Shown: positions 8,209-16,045 of the stretch, piece after piece
Numbering within the stretch: position 1 is the first letter of the stretch
How the letters are laid out: every line of letters starts with the position of its first letter
DNA from: a virus
Virus record (IMG/VR): IMGVR_UViG_3300006916_004440
Span: 1 to 35,735 of that record
Reading direction: 5' to 3' (one strand)
DNA: 35,735 bases
Made by a program: the position numbers and the translations under genes
Notes under the pieces: generated by a model
What the model was told of the DNA's origin: nothing
What the model saw: the letters and a program-made list of their open reading frames with translations, nothing else
The model's database searches: none

Positions 8209-9692
8209 TGGCTAAGCGAGAAGAAGAAGAGCAAATGAAAGAACTCATCGTTGAGATGGACAGAAAGATGTCTCAGCGCTCTTTCAAGTATTTCTTTGAA
8301 ACAGTGCTGGGTTTTGACTACGCTGACCACCACGCTCAGTGGGATGAGGGCTTGGAAGAGAATCGTTACTATTGTGTCAAAGCGTCTCGTGACCACGGTA
8401 AGTCTGTATTCTTCATGTCGTATGCTCTTTGGTTAGCGGCGTTTAATCCCGACAAGCACATCATGATTTTTTCACACTCTCTTGAACAGACGCTGGAGCA
8501 CATGCGTTTCATTCGTAACAACATCGACGGAGCACCTTGTTTGCACCATCTTAAGCCCGGTGGTATACCGTGGCGAAAGACCTACTTTGAGTTCACCAAC
8601 GGTAGTCGTATCATGGCAAAGTCGGTTGGTGGAGGAACTCGTGGTTTCCACCCTGACGTTGTTGTATGCGATGATATTCTGTGGGGAACAACAGGTAGTG
8701 AGTTGCAACGAGCAGCCGATTGGTTCTACGGTGTATTGCTTCCAGTTCTTCACCACACAGGTAAAATGATGATGGTAGGAACTCCGTTCAGTTACAACGA
8801 CTTGTATGCTGAGTTGGAAAAGAAAGAGACGTTCCGAGTTGAGACATATCCCGCTATCAATCGAGAGGGTGAACCGCTGTGGCCTCAGCGTTGGAGTCTT
8901 GAAGCACTTGAGCAACGACGACTCTCAATGCCAGCGATTCAGTTTACTCGTGAGTATCTCTGTGAGCCAATCCATGACGTAGCCAGTATGTTCCCGATGA
9001 CGATACTGGAGAAGGCTCGTGACCCTGAGTTGGTTCTTCTTGACCATGCTGAACATGAGTATGATGAAGATGGCAACAGCATGGGTCTGTTCGGTCAGCA
9101 CTTTATTGGCTGGGACACAGCAATTGCATCGGACAAGAATGCTGACTTTACTGCTATGACTGTTCTACGAACTCTACCTGATGATAACGTCAAACAGATT
9201 GTCGGTGTTGTGCATGAGCGTGGTATGAGTTCTGTGGCACAGAAGCGACAAATCATTCTATTGAATCAACGATTCCAACCCGACTTGATTGAACTTGAAG
9301 GCAACAACTTCCAGCGTATGTTTGCTATGGAACTCAAGGATATGCGAGAGGATATTCCTATCCGAACCTTCATGACAACCAAGACAAGAAAGGAAAGCCT
9401 CTTCATGTCTTTGCTCATGGCTTTTGAACAGGGCCAAATCAAAACACCTTATGGTAATGAAATAAGTAGGCAGTTTACTCACAAGTTAGAAGAGGAATTG
9501 AACAGGTTTGGAATGCAAAAGAACGGGAGACTGGAAAGCGTGGGCGTGCATGATGACTTGGCTATGTCGCTGGCGTTGGCAAACTGGGGAACAAAAGAGT
9601 TCAAAGGCTCGATTGTTCTCCTCGATGACATCTTGCCGGGTCTTGACAACATTATCACTGGAAAACCGAGTAGAGGGTGGATGATACCATGA
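8208..9692 (+). CDS. terL: Terminase large subunit (packaging ATPase/nuclease)
   Basis: The 494-residue protein has the full terminase layout. The ATPase part carries a Walker A-like loop, ASRDHGKS (59-66), a Walker B strand ending in VVVCDD (151-156) and a GTP coupling motif (191-193). The nuclease part has the three expected acidic sites of an RNase H-like fold: GWDTA (D303), IELEGNN (E362/E364) and VHDDLAM (D449/D450). This enzyme pumps viral DNA into the prohead through the portal and cuts the concatemer. Length is normal for the family. The start is the ATG overlapping the upstream stop (TGATG). Its 3' end overlaps the next gene as ATGA. All residues needed for both activities appear intact. 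Confidence 0.97.
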   Translation: MAKREEEEQMKELIVEMDRKMSQRSFKYFFETVLGFDYADHHAQWDEGLEENRYYCVKASRDHGKSVFFMSYALWLAAFNPDKHIMIFSHSLEQTLEHMRFIRNNIDGAPCLHHLKPGGIPWRKTYFEFTNGSRIMAKSVGGGTRGFHPDVVVCDDILWGTTGSELQRAADWFYGVLLPVLHHTGKMMMVGTPFSYNDLYAELEKKETFRVETYPAINREGEPLWPQRWSLEALEQRRLSMPAIQFTREYLCEPIHDVASMFPMTILEKARDPELVLLDHAEHEYDEDGNSMGLFGQHFIGWDTAIASDKNADFTAMTVLRTLPDDNVKQIVGVVHERGMSSVAQKRQIILLNQRFQPDLIELEGNNFQRMFAMELKDMREDIPIRTFMTTKTRKESLFMSLLMAFEQGQIKTPYGNEISRQFTHKLEEELNRFGMQKNGRLESVGVHDDLAMSLALANWGTKEFKGSIVLLDDILPGLDNIITGKPSRGWMIP

Positions 9693-10591
9693 AAGAAAAG
9701 AAAATGGGTGGAAAGAAACACGGTATGGTGCTGATTATCTCAGTGGGTAAGAAGGGTGACAAAGACCCTATGCACGCCGCTGACCCTGATTCAAAGAAGA
9801 AAGGAATCCGCACAAGAGATGACCATTATGGAAAATACGGCACAGCCGATGAAGCATCAGGAAAAGAAGATTTTAGAGAAAAATTAGGTGCAGATGTTGA
9901 TAGATACGTTGGGGTTAAGTCAATAAAAGATATTCATGAAAAACACGGTGACCCATACGCTGGTATGACTCCTGAACAGGCTGACGAGTTCAATCGTTTG
10001 CTTGCAATGCATAACGAGTTTGAAAAATTAAATCAACCTGAACCTGAACCTGAACCTGAAGCAGTGCAAGAATCTGTTCCCGCTAAGACTAAGGAAGAAA
10101 ATCTTTACGATGCTATCTTTAATGAAATGAAAGCAAAGGCTCTGAAAAAAGCCAGCATTGACGACTTGTTTCAAGAAGCCAGTTCTCTCAGAGAAGCAGG
10201 TGATAAAGCAACAGCAAGACAGTTTTCAGATGTAGCCTCCGCTATGCAACGAGCACCAGCACTACGTCAAAGTTTGATTGACCGTTTTGGGACTCAGGCT
10301 ACCAATGCGTTAGCCATGACTTATCCTGAAATGGCATCAGGTGAAGGTATGGGTGAAATGATGTTCCAAGAAGGTAAAAACAATCCTGACTATATCGAAG
10401 CACGTTCAGACCCTTCCTATCTTGGTGAGGGTAGAAAGCCATTTATGAGTGCTATCAGTGCTTTAGCACGAGGTAAACAAAGAGTAAACACTCAAGAGTT
10501 GGCTGCTCAAGAAGCACTTCAACGACTTATTGCTGAAGACCCATCAAGATTTTTTGCTGACCGAAGGGTGATGGGTGAGCAAGGTGAGTGA
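9689..10591 (+). CDS. Hypothetical protein downstream of terminase
   Basis: I choose ATG at 9689, which overlaps the terminase stop as ATGA and has GAGGGTGG about 9 bases upstream. A GTG four codons earlier is less well placed. The 300-residue protein begins with a lysine/glycine-rich segment containing one short hydrophobic strand (GMVLIISVG). It has an acidic Glu-Pro repeat near residues 115-125, then a helical half (about 135-295) with segments such as LYDAIFNEMKAKALKKASID. No domain is recognised. Coupling to terminase suggests a packaging or head accessory role, as inference. It overlaps the HMG-CoA lyase gene by 17 bases. Confidence 0.75.
   Translation: MKEKKMGGKKHGMVLIISVGKKGDKDPMHAADPDSKKKGIRTRDDHYGKYGTADEASGKEDFREKLGADVDRYVGVKSIKDIHEKHGDPYAGMTPEQADEFNRLLAMHNEFEKLNQPEPEPEPEAVQESVPAKTKEENLYDAIFNEMKAKALKKASIDDLFQEASSLREAGDKATARQFSDVASAMQRAPALRQSLIDRFGTQATNALAMTYPEMASGEGMGEMMFQEGKNNPDYIEARSDPSYLGEGRKPFMSAISALARGKQRVNTQELAAQEALQRLIAEDPSRFFADRRVMGEQGE
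10037..10060 (+). repeat. Four tandem CCTGAA hexamers
   Basis: Four exact tandem copies of the hexamer CCTGAA lie within the coding region and encode Pro-Glu repeats, with one more Glu-Pro at the edge. The unit keeps the reading frame, so copy number changes would only lengthen an acidic linker. Confidence 0.9.
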
Positions 10592-11429
10592 TGTAAACCT
10601 CTACGAAGTTGGCCCTCGTGATGGTCTGCAAAACATAGAGGAGTTTACACCGACAAATGAAAAAATTGACTTGATACATCGACTCTACGATGTTGGTTTA
10701 AAGCAAATGGAGATTACATCATTTGTTCATCCTAAGTATGTTCCAAACATGGCTGACGCTGAAGAAGTGTTTCAGGCTACTCGTGACATTGACAACTTTG
10801 CTGTTCTTGTCCCAAATCAAAGAGGTATGGACAGAGCAAAGGCTGCTGGGGCTAAAAAAGTAAATGTCTTTTTTTCAGCATCTGACAGTTTCAATCAAGC
10901 CAACTTAGGAAAAAACATGGATGAAATTGTAGGCGAGTTGGACTCAATGCTCCAAGACACTGATACAAAAAATGTCAGAGCATATGTTTCTTGTGCTTTT
11001 GGAGCACCCAATGAAAGTGTCAATGAGCGTAAGGTGCTGGAGGCTATGCAAGCGGCTCAGCACATGGGTGATACTGTAGTTCTTTGCGACACGGTTGGTA
11101 AGGCACATCCTTCTATTATCTATCGAACTCTTGAGTTGTCGAGGCACATTGATGCTGACATAGCGTTGCATTTGCATCACCGAAAGGACAAGAAAGACAA
11201 CATGTTTGCTAACATTCAAACTGCTTTGGAATGGGGTATCACTGAATTTGATACCAGCATTGGCGGTTTAGGCGGTTGTCCTTTTGTTCATGGTAGTGGT
11301 AGCAATCTTTCAACAAACGACATGGTTCGATTTTTGGACAAGATGGGGCATGAGACTGGATTGGATATTGCTGAACTGAATGAAATTGCAAAAATCTACA
11401 GTAAGCCTCTTCTGAGTAGCAAATGGTAA
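10575..11429 (+). CDS. HMG-CoA lyase family protein (virus-encoded)
   Basis: The 284-residue protein is a clear member of the HMG-CoA lyase branch of the DRE-TIM/HMGL-like TIM barrels, whose known enzyme splits HMG-CoA into acetyl-CoA and acetoacetate. It has EVGPRDGLQN (R15, D16), EITSFVHPKYVPNMAD with E46, CDTVG (D172), HLH (H199, H201), the active-site loop GLGGCPF with C235, and GSGSN (N244). These match the base, metal ligands (D, H, H, N) and catalytic cysteine of the human enzyme. The stretch after HLH is a lysine-rich HRKDKKDN in place of the usual DTYGQ and is about three residues longer. Length is slightly under the usual ~300. GTG at 10575 follows AGGGTGAT; a second GTG at 10584 is possible. 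A metabolic gene inside a virion operon is unexpected. Confidence 0.9.
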   Translation: MSKVSDVNLYEVGPRDGLQNIEEFTPTNEKIDLIHRLYDVGLKQMEITSFVHPKYVPNMADAEEVFQATRDIDNFAVLVPNQRGMDRAKAAGAKKVNVFFSASDSFNQANLGKNMDEIVGELDSMLQDTDTKNVRAYVSCAFGAPNESVNERKVLEAMQAAQHMGDTVVLCDTVGKAHPSIIYRTLELSRHIDADIALHLHHRKDKKDNMFANIQTALEWGITEFDTSIGGLGGCPFVHGSGSNLSTNDMVRFLDKMGHETGLDIAELNEIAKIYSKPLLSSKW

Positions 11430-11453
11430 ATAGGTCAATAGTGAGGTCAAATT

Positions 11454-12686
11454 ATGTGGGGGTCAGCGTTGATTGAAGATGACTTTGGTGAAGTCGTATC
11501 GTTTACGCCTGTTCCTTACGAAGAAGTCAAGCCAATTAAGAAGCAACATCACTTTGCTCCTAATGGAGACGGTTGGTTTGAAGCAACACTCGGTTGCAAT
11601 GCTGAAACATTGGTAAAGCGTTTGCGAAAAGCACGAAGAGCAAACAAAGACAATCGTGATGAGATTGACAACTTCATCAAAGATGTCCGTATGATTAAGT
11701 CTCTTGAAACCGATATGACAATCAATTCACTTTCTTGGGCCGATGGCTATGAAGACATCATCAAGCGGCTCGGTCTTGATGACCGTAAACTCAAGAGTCT
11801 ACGCAAGTTTGGTGAATCTCGATGTGTTAATCTTGAGCGTGCATGTATGCTATGGGATAACGCTGAACAGACGCTCAAAATGTTGGATGAGCATGAAGAT
11901 GTTTGGGGAGTTGAAGAGCAACAGGCTTGGGCTGGTGCTATGCGAGACAGAAGCGAGGCTCGTAAAATGTGGTCTTCTACATTACAACCAACGGACAAAC
12001 TGAAGAAAGCCGAACAAGATTTTCTACAGTTTGCCGCAAAAGAACTGATGGAAAAAGGGCCAATGAAGGTCACAACCATACGCAGTAATTTTTCTGATGC
12101 TGGTATGTTAAAGAAAGCACAAACAGACAGAAAACTCACAACACTCATGAACATGTATGGTGAAGATTACGATATTGTCAAAGCACCTCGTCGTGGTGAA
12201 TATGTTATCATCGCCAGTGACGGTTTGGTAATGAAAGATGTGTGGTCGTATAGCGCTGGTTTTATTGATGCTGATGGCTACATTACAATCACAGAGCGTG
12301 GTGAACCTCGTGCTGGTATGATAGCAACTGGTGATAGAGGTAAAGTGCATTGTGAAGATTTGTTCAAGACATTAGAATGCGGTGTTCTCTCTGTTGATAA
12401 CAAAGTCTACAAAGATTCTCAGAGAAGCCAACATCGTTTACAATTCTACTCAAAGGCTGATTTACGAAAGTTACTTGATGGGGTGTCCCCTCATCTTAAG
12501 ATGAAGTCTACTCAAGCAAAGGCTGTTTTGGCTTATCTTGACGAGAAAGACAAGACTCGTAAAGAAGAACTCAAACGCTTGGTGCGCTATGAAAACTGGA
12601 AAGATGACAGAAAAAAATCTCGTGCTTTGTTAGATGGTTGGGGAATTGACGCAGATACAATCGGTAAATACAGGGAGGGACTATGA
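11454..12686 (+). CDS. LAGLIDADG-motif protein with winged-helix-like region
   Basis: The 410-residue protein has one LAGLIDADG-type motif, SAGFIDADGYI (267-277), followed by about 100 residues typical of a single homing-endonuclease domain (a charged middle, then LQFYSKADLRKLLDGVSPHLKMKS). Residues about 185-255 look like a winged helix (KELMEKGPMKVTTIR through a GEYVII strand). The first 180 residues are helical and unrecognised. One motif implies a homodimer if it is a nuclease. The acidic residues of the motif are kept, so activity is possible, but co-option as a DNA-binding regulator, as in WhiA, is the alternative. GAGGT lies 7 bases before the ATG. It follows the HMG-CoA lyase gene and overlaps the portal gene as ATGA. 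Confidence 0.85.
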   Translation: MWGSALIEDDFGEVVSFTPVPYEEVKPIKKQHHFAPNGDGWFEATLGCNAETLVKRLRKARRANKDNRDEIDNFIKDVRMIKSLETDMTINSLSWADGYEDIIKRLGLDDRKLKSLRKFGESRCVNLERACMLWDNAEQTLKMLDEHEDVWGVEEQQAWAGAMRDRSEARKMWSSTLQPTDKLKKAEQDFLQFAAKELMEKGPMKVTTIRSNFSDAGMLKKAQTDRKLTTLMNMYGEDYDIVKAPRRGEYVIIASDGLVMKDVWSYSAGFIDADGYITITERGEPRAGMIATGDRGKVHCEDLFKTLECGVLSVDNKVYKDSQRSQHRLQFYSKADLRKLLDGVSPHLKMKSTQAKAVLAYLDEKDKTRKEELKRLVRYENWKDDRKKSRALLDGWGIDADTIGKYREGL

Positions 12687-14449
12687 TGGCTGATGAAGAG
12701 AAAGGTATTGTTGGTCGATTCCTTAGCACGTTAGCCAGTCCTTTCAGAAGGAGAACAACACCTCAACCTCAAATGCCATTGTATACCACTGGTATACAAG
12801 AGCCAGTCTTAGCGCAAGGTATTACTTTACCAGCGCTGTATGCTGTTTCAAATGAGAATCTTATTCTCAGAACTGTCATCACAAAACTCGGTCAGGAGAT
12901 ATTCCGTAGAGGTTACTTTTGGGAAAAGAAGTTTCGTAAGAAGTGCGTTGAATGTGAAGAAGAGTATCAACACGAGGTTACTGAATGCACATCCTGTGGT
13001 GGGGAGGTTCGTGACCCTGACCCTGAACAAGTCGTATACGGTAAATGGTTGTTGCAACAAGAGAACTCTATGGAACAAAGTTTCATGCAAGTTCTTAGTG
13101 AAATTGAACGTGACCTCAACATTGTGGACGATGCGTTTCTTCTGATGATTAAGGAGTATTACGTCGATGAAAAAACTGGAGAAGTGCAGTTTTACAGAAT
13201 CAAAGAATTGATTCGTGGTGACCCTATCTTCATGAGAATTATCGCTGATAAACGTGGTGTCCGTGGTGGTCGATACAAAATTTGTCGTATTCATCGTGAC
13301 CAAGTTGCTTATCCCGGTCAAGAGCCAAAGTGCCAAGTCTGTGGCTCTCGTTTGGTCGATGCTCACTATGTCAATATGGCAGGTTCAGGTAAGAATCAAT
13401 ACTTCATGAAAGGCGAGGTGCTTCACCTTTCAAAATATAATCCCGGTAAATTGTATGGTCGTGCTCCTGTCAATACACTTTGGCGACAGGCCATGACGCT
13501 GACCGCTATGGACAATTACATCTACACAGCCTATCAGAAGCGTAGAATCCCAAAAGGTATTGTGAGTGTCACCACTGACAACCTTGAATCAATGAAATCG
13601 TTTTGGAAGGGTGTTGATGAAAAGATGGAGCGTGACCCTCACTACATTCCGAAAGTTGGTATTGAGTCAGCATCGGGTCGTGGTGGTGTCAATTGGATTA
13701 AGTTCATGGACACACTTGAAGAGATGCAATACATCGCTGTGCGTGATGAAATACGAAACCGCATCGCTGCTTTCTATGGTGTCTCTTCTATCTTTATGAT
13801 TGACAACGGTAAGGCTGGTGGTTTAAACAACGAAGGTCTACAGATTCTTGTAACAAACCGAGCAGTGGAGTATGGACAGAAGGTGTATACTGAAGTTCTG
13901 TTCCCTCGTATGCTCAAAGAGTTGGATGTCACAGATTGGAAACTCACACTTTATCCAAACGAAGAAGAAGATGAAATCACAAGACTGCGCCGTGACGAGA
14001 TGGAAGTTAATCTTGCTCAGCGTATGGCTATGCTTGGTTACAAACCTGAACTGATGGAAGAGGGTGAACGTGACATTCGCTTCATTTATCGAAAGCAAGA
14101 GGAGCAACAAGGCGCTCAACCACCAGCAGGTGGAATGCCACCGGGCGGTGGAGGTATGCCGCCGGGCGGAGGTATGCCACCAAGACAAGGCATGCCACCA
14201 ATGCAAGGCGGTATGCCTCCTCAGATGATGCAAGGTGGTCGAATGCCTCCTCAGATGATGCCTCCATCTCAGCCCGGTGGTGAAGGCATGGGAATACGAA
14301 CTCCACGCTCACCAGCAAGACCTCAGCAAAGGGGTAGCCCCGGCGCTGGTGCTCCTGTAACCAGTGTTCAACAACGAGGTTTGCAACCAACCCTCCCTCA
14401 GCAAAATGCATCGAGATTACAGAACAGTAGAAGGTTGAGAGGACAGTAA
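12683..14449 (+). CDS. Portal protein with two zinc-ribbon insertions
   Basis: This 588-residue protein forms the head vertex ring through which DNA passes. The portal core is recognisable from the N-terminal ENLILRTVITKLGQEIF region, the wing/stem region (KGEVLHLSKYNPGKLYGRAP), and the helix with AAFYGVSSIFM (362-372), which corresponds to the usual FGVP-type portal segment. Unusually, two four-ligand metal sites interrupt the N-terminal half: C88/C91 with C102/C105, and C201/H204 with C217/C220. Residues about 475-545 are a Met-Pro-Gly repeat tail, not part of the conserved fold. ATG at 12683 gives the ATGA overlap; ATG at 12686 has slightly better spacing from GGGAGGGA. Its place between terminase and the capsid genes fits. 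Confidence 0.92.
   Translation: MMADEEKGIVGRFLSTLASPFRRRTTPQPQMPLYTTGIQEPVLAQGITLPALYAVSNENLILRTVITKLGQEIFRRGYFWEKKFRKKCVECEEEYQHEVTECTSCGGEVRDPDPEQVVYGKWLLQQENSMEQSFMQVLSEIERDLNIVDDAFLLMIKEYYVDEKTGEVQFYRIKELIRGDPIFMRIIADKRGVRGGRYKICRIHRDQVAYPGQEPKCQVCGSRLVDAHYVNMAGSGKNQYFMKGEVLHLSKYNPGKLYGRAPVNTLWRQAMTLTAMDNYIYTAYQKRRIPKGIVSVTTDNLESMKSFWKGVDEKMERDPHYIPKVGIESASGRGGVNWIKFMDTLEEMQYIAVRDEIRNRIAAFYGVSSIFMIDNGKAGGLNNEGLQILVTNRAVEYGQKVYTEVLFPRMLKELDVTDWKLTLYPNEEEDEITRLRRDEMEVNLAQRMAMLGYKPELMEEGERDIRFIYRKQEEQQGAQPPAGGMPPGGGGMPPGGGMPPRQGMPPMQGGMPPQMMQGGRMPPQMMPPSQPGGEGMGIRTPRSPARPQQRGSPGAGAPVTSVQQRGLQPTLPQQNASRLQNSRRLRGQ
14131..14275 (+). repeat. Degenerate Gly-Met-Pro-Pro coding repeats
   Basis: Inside the portal gene, a stretch of imperfect units related to GGTATGCCACC encodes a run of G(G)MPP motifs with variable Gly and Gln spacers. 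The units are degenerate rather than exact. They form a flexible C-terminal tail that would lie outside the folded portal ring. Confidence 0.8.
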
Positions 14450-14494
14450 CACTATTTAGGGTGGTATCACTACGATTACAGTAGAGGCGAGATT

Positions 14495-14842
14495 ATGGAC
14501 TTAATCAAAATGAATCCTATGGCACGAAAACTAACTGTTCACACAGATGCTTTTAACAAAGCATTGGAGAGCAGTGACCCGTTTGCCGCACAACAGCATC
14601 TCAATGAAATTCTAAAGTTTGCTGGATATTTGAACGATGATATTCATTCGGCTATCAAGAAAGCGGAAAACGCAGTTGCAGTTGTCGCACCCGGCGAATC
14701 GACTTTGATGAAGATGAACGAAACTGGAGAGCGCCTCAACTCTGTTCAACGAAGCGACGTGCTACCCGGCACAATTATCTCAGGTCGAGTAGGTCGTGGG
14801 TTCACAAAGCACACTGGCACGTTTGGTCGTTACGTTCAATGA
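14495..14842 (+). CDS. Small hypothetical head-region protein
   Basis: The 115-residue protein is unrecognised. The N-terminal 65 residues look helical (PFAAQQHLNEILKFAGYLND), and the C-terminus is basic and Gly-rich (GRVGRGFTKHTGTFGRYVQ). GAGGCGAG lies a few bases before the ATG. The 45-base gap before it is the largest in this part of the series. Position right after the portal suggests a head accessory protein, but no motif supports a precise role. Confidence 0.75.
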   Translation: MDLIKMNPMARKLTVHTDAFNKALESSDPFAAQQHLNEILKFAGYLNDDIHSAIKKAENAVAVVAPGESTLMKMNETGERLNSVQRSDVLPGTIISGRVGRGFTKHTGTFGRYVQ

Positions 14843-14852
14843 AGGTGATTAA

Positions 14853-15200
14853 ATGTCCGAAGAATCCACTGCTGAGCGTTTGATGAATGCTCTGATTACA
14901 AAAATGGAAAACATGGATAGCGACCTTCAGGTTTTGAAAACAGAAAACATACAACTCAAACAGGCTTTGAGCGACCCTATTTCAATGCTAAGAAAAGCAG
15001 GGTTTGTAGCCACCATGACACCGCTAAGCCAAGATGTCGCTACTGACGCATTCAGAGGAGACATCGGTGTAGGAACGTCTGATGACTCTGCTTTGCTAAA
15101 GAGTCAGAGCGAATACACAAACAACGAGATTCACTTGATGTCTTGGGAGGAAATTCATGAAATGGCCGAACAAGCAAAATCAACCGAGGTGACACAATGA
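14853..15200 (+). CDS. Small coiled-coil protein with scaffold-like C-terminus
   Basis: This 115-residue product follows a strong AAGGTGATT site. Residues 5-40 form a probable coiled coil (ERLMNALITKMENMDSDLQV), and the middle is polar. The C-terminal segment, MSWEEIHEMAEQ, closely resembles MSWDEVHQLAGG at the end of the protease-scaffold protein encoded at 21604-22983. In tailed phages the C-terminus of scaffold often binds capsid protein, so I infer that this is a capsid-targeted assembly or cargo protein. That role is untested. Its stop overlaps the next gene as ATGA. Confidence 0.75.
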   Translation: MSEESTAERLMNALITKMENMDSDLQVLKTENIQLKQALSDPISMLRKAGFVATMTPLSQDVATDAFRGDIGVGTSDDSALLKSQSEYTNNEIHLMSWEEIHEMAEQAKSTEVTQ

Positions 15201-16033
15201 AGCCAATTGCATCCCCAATGAGCCGACAAGCATTTGACCTAATGAACAAAGCCCAATTTATGATTGAGCGTATTGAAACTCTTGAAAAGGCAAAATGTGA
15301 TTGCCCTGCTGGTAAGTGCGATTGTAAGGATTGTCCTGAGTGTGGTAAGAAAATGACCAAGATGGGAACTTGTAAAGGCAGTTGTAATGCTATGGAAAAG
15401 GGTATTGAAATGGTCGAGCACGATGGTAAGAAAGTGCCAAAGTTTGCTGCTGACGGAAAAGGCGCAAAGGACATGAAGACAAAAGCCAACACATTCACAA
15501 TTGCTGACGCTCAAAAGAGAAACATGGGTGAAGCCCCCGAACCACGACAACCACGAAGTTTCCCTAATAATCCTGACATGTCTCCAATGGGTGAAATGCC
15601 TATGCGAGAAGATACTGGTGAAAGTGATTTCAGAATGAACGAAGGCCCACCTCGACAGCAAAAGCGTGGTGAAAGGCGTGGTGTTGCAATCAAGCGACCC
15701 GGCTTCCGAAGCAACGAGCAAATGCCTTTGAGTGATAAAAGCCCAAGAGTGCAAGTTGAAAAAGCAGTTGCTGAAGGCTCTCAACCCGGCTTTACTACAT
15801 CGTATGACTCCTCTCCAATGGGTGTCATGTTTATGTCTGAAACTGGTGGTCAGACAAGAAACGCTTACTACACAACCAATCAATATCCATACAACGCTGA
15901 AGACGTTGCCAACAAAGGCGCTACATCAGTGCAAGTCAGTCTTGACAAGTTGGCCTCTATGTTGAACCCACACGAAGGTGGCGGAGTAAGTCGTCTTGAC
16001 AACAACGGGGTTCTCAGCAACAGCCCCTATTGA
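15197..16033 (+). CDS. Cys-cluster protein, unknown function
   Basis: The 278-residue protein is unrecognised as a whole. After a helical N-terminus it has eight cysteines in thirty residues (34, 36, 41, 43, 46, 49, 59, 63), in a CxC...CxCxxCxxC...C...C arrangement that could hold two zinc ions. The remainder is low complexity, basic and rich in Pro, Met and Arg (for example GEMPMREDTGESDFRMNEGP), with a final helical VSLDKLASMLNP. GAGGTGAC precedes the ATG, which overlaps the preceding stop as ATGA. It ends at a GC-rich hairpin with a T run. A virion or assembly accessory role is inferred from position only. Confidence 0.75.
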   Translation: MKPIASPMSRQAFDLMNKAQFMIERIETLEKAKCDCPAGKCDCKDCPECGKKMTKMGTCKGSCNAMEKGIEMVEHDGKKVPKFAADGKGAKDMKTKANTFTIADAQKRNMGEAPEPRQPRSFPNNPDMSPMGEMPMREDTGESDFRMNEGPPRQQKRGERRGVAIKRPGFRSNEQMPLSDKSPRVQVEKAVAEGSQPGFTTSYDSSPMGVMFMSETGGQTRNAYYTTNQYPYNAEDVANKGATSVQVSLDKLASMLNPHEGGGVSRLDNNGVLSNSPY

Positions 16034-16043
16034 GGGGGTTTTT
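16024..16043 (+). terminator. Hairpin plus T-run at gene end, possibly an attenuator
   Basis: The sequence contains CCCCT, loop ATTG, AGGGG, then G and five T. It looks like a small intrinsic terminator and spans the stop codon of the Cys-cluster gene. The same GAGGGGG strand lies about 7 bases before the TTG start of the giant gene and could be its ribosome site. The two readings compete; the stem is only five base pairs. Confidence 0.35.
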
Positions 16044-16045
16044 GA

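Noticed and set aside
9677-9688. GTG start for the gene after terminase
   Set aside because: ATG 9689 gives the ATGA overlap common in this genome and better spacing from GAGGGTGG.
12848-13366. Antisense open frame of 172 codons opposite the portal gene
   Set aside because: The plus strand encodes a clear portal here; the antisense product is Thr/Asn/Phe-rich without any motif or ribosome site.
14131-14275. CRISPR-like or regulatory direct repeats
   Set aside because: The repeats are in-frame and degenerate, encode Gly-Met-Pro-Pro units in the portal tail, and have no spacer structure.
14450-14494. A possible promoter or small RNA in the gap after the portal gene
   Set aside because: I see no TATA-like box, hairpin or repeat there beyond the ribosome site of the next gene.
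15239-15883. Antisense open frame of 214 codons
   Set aside because: It is the longest minus-strand frame in the window but is the complement of the Cys-cluster gene, has no ribosome site, and its composition (Ser/Thr/His/Phe-rich) is that of a shadow.
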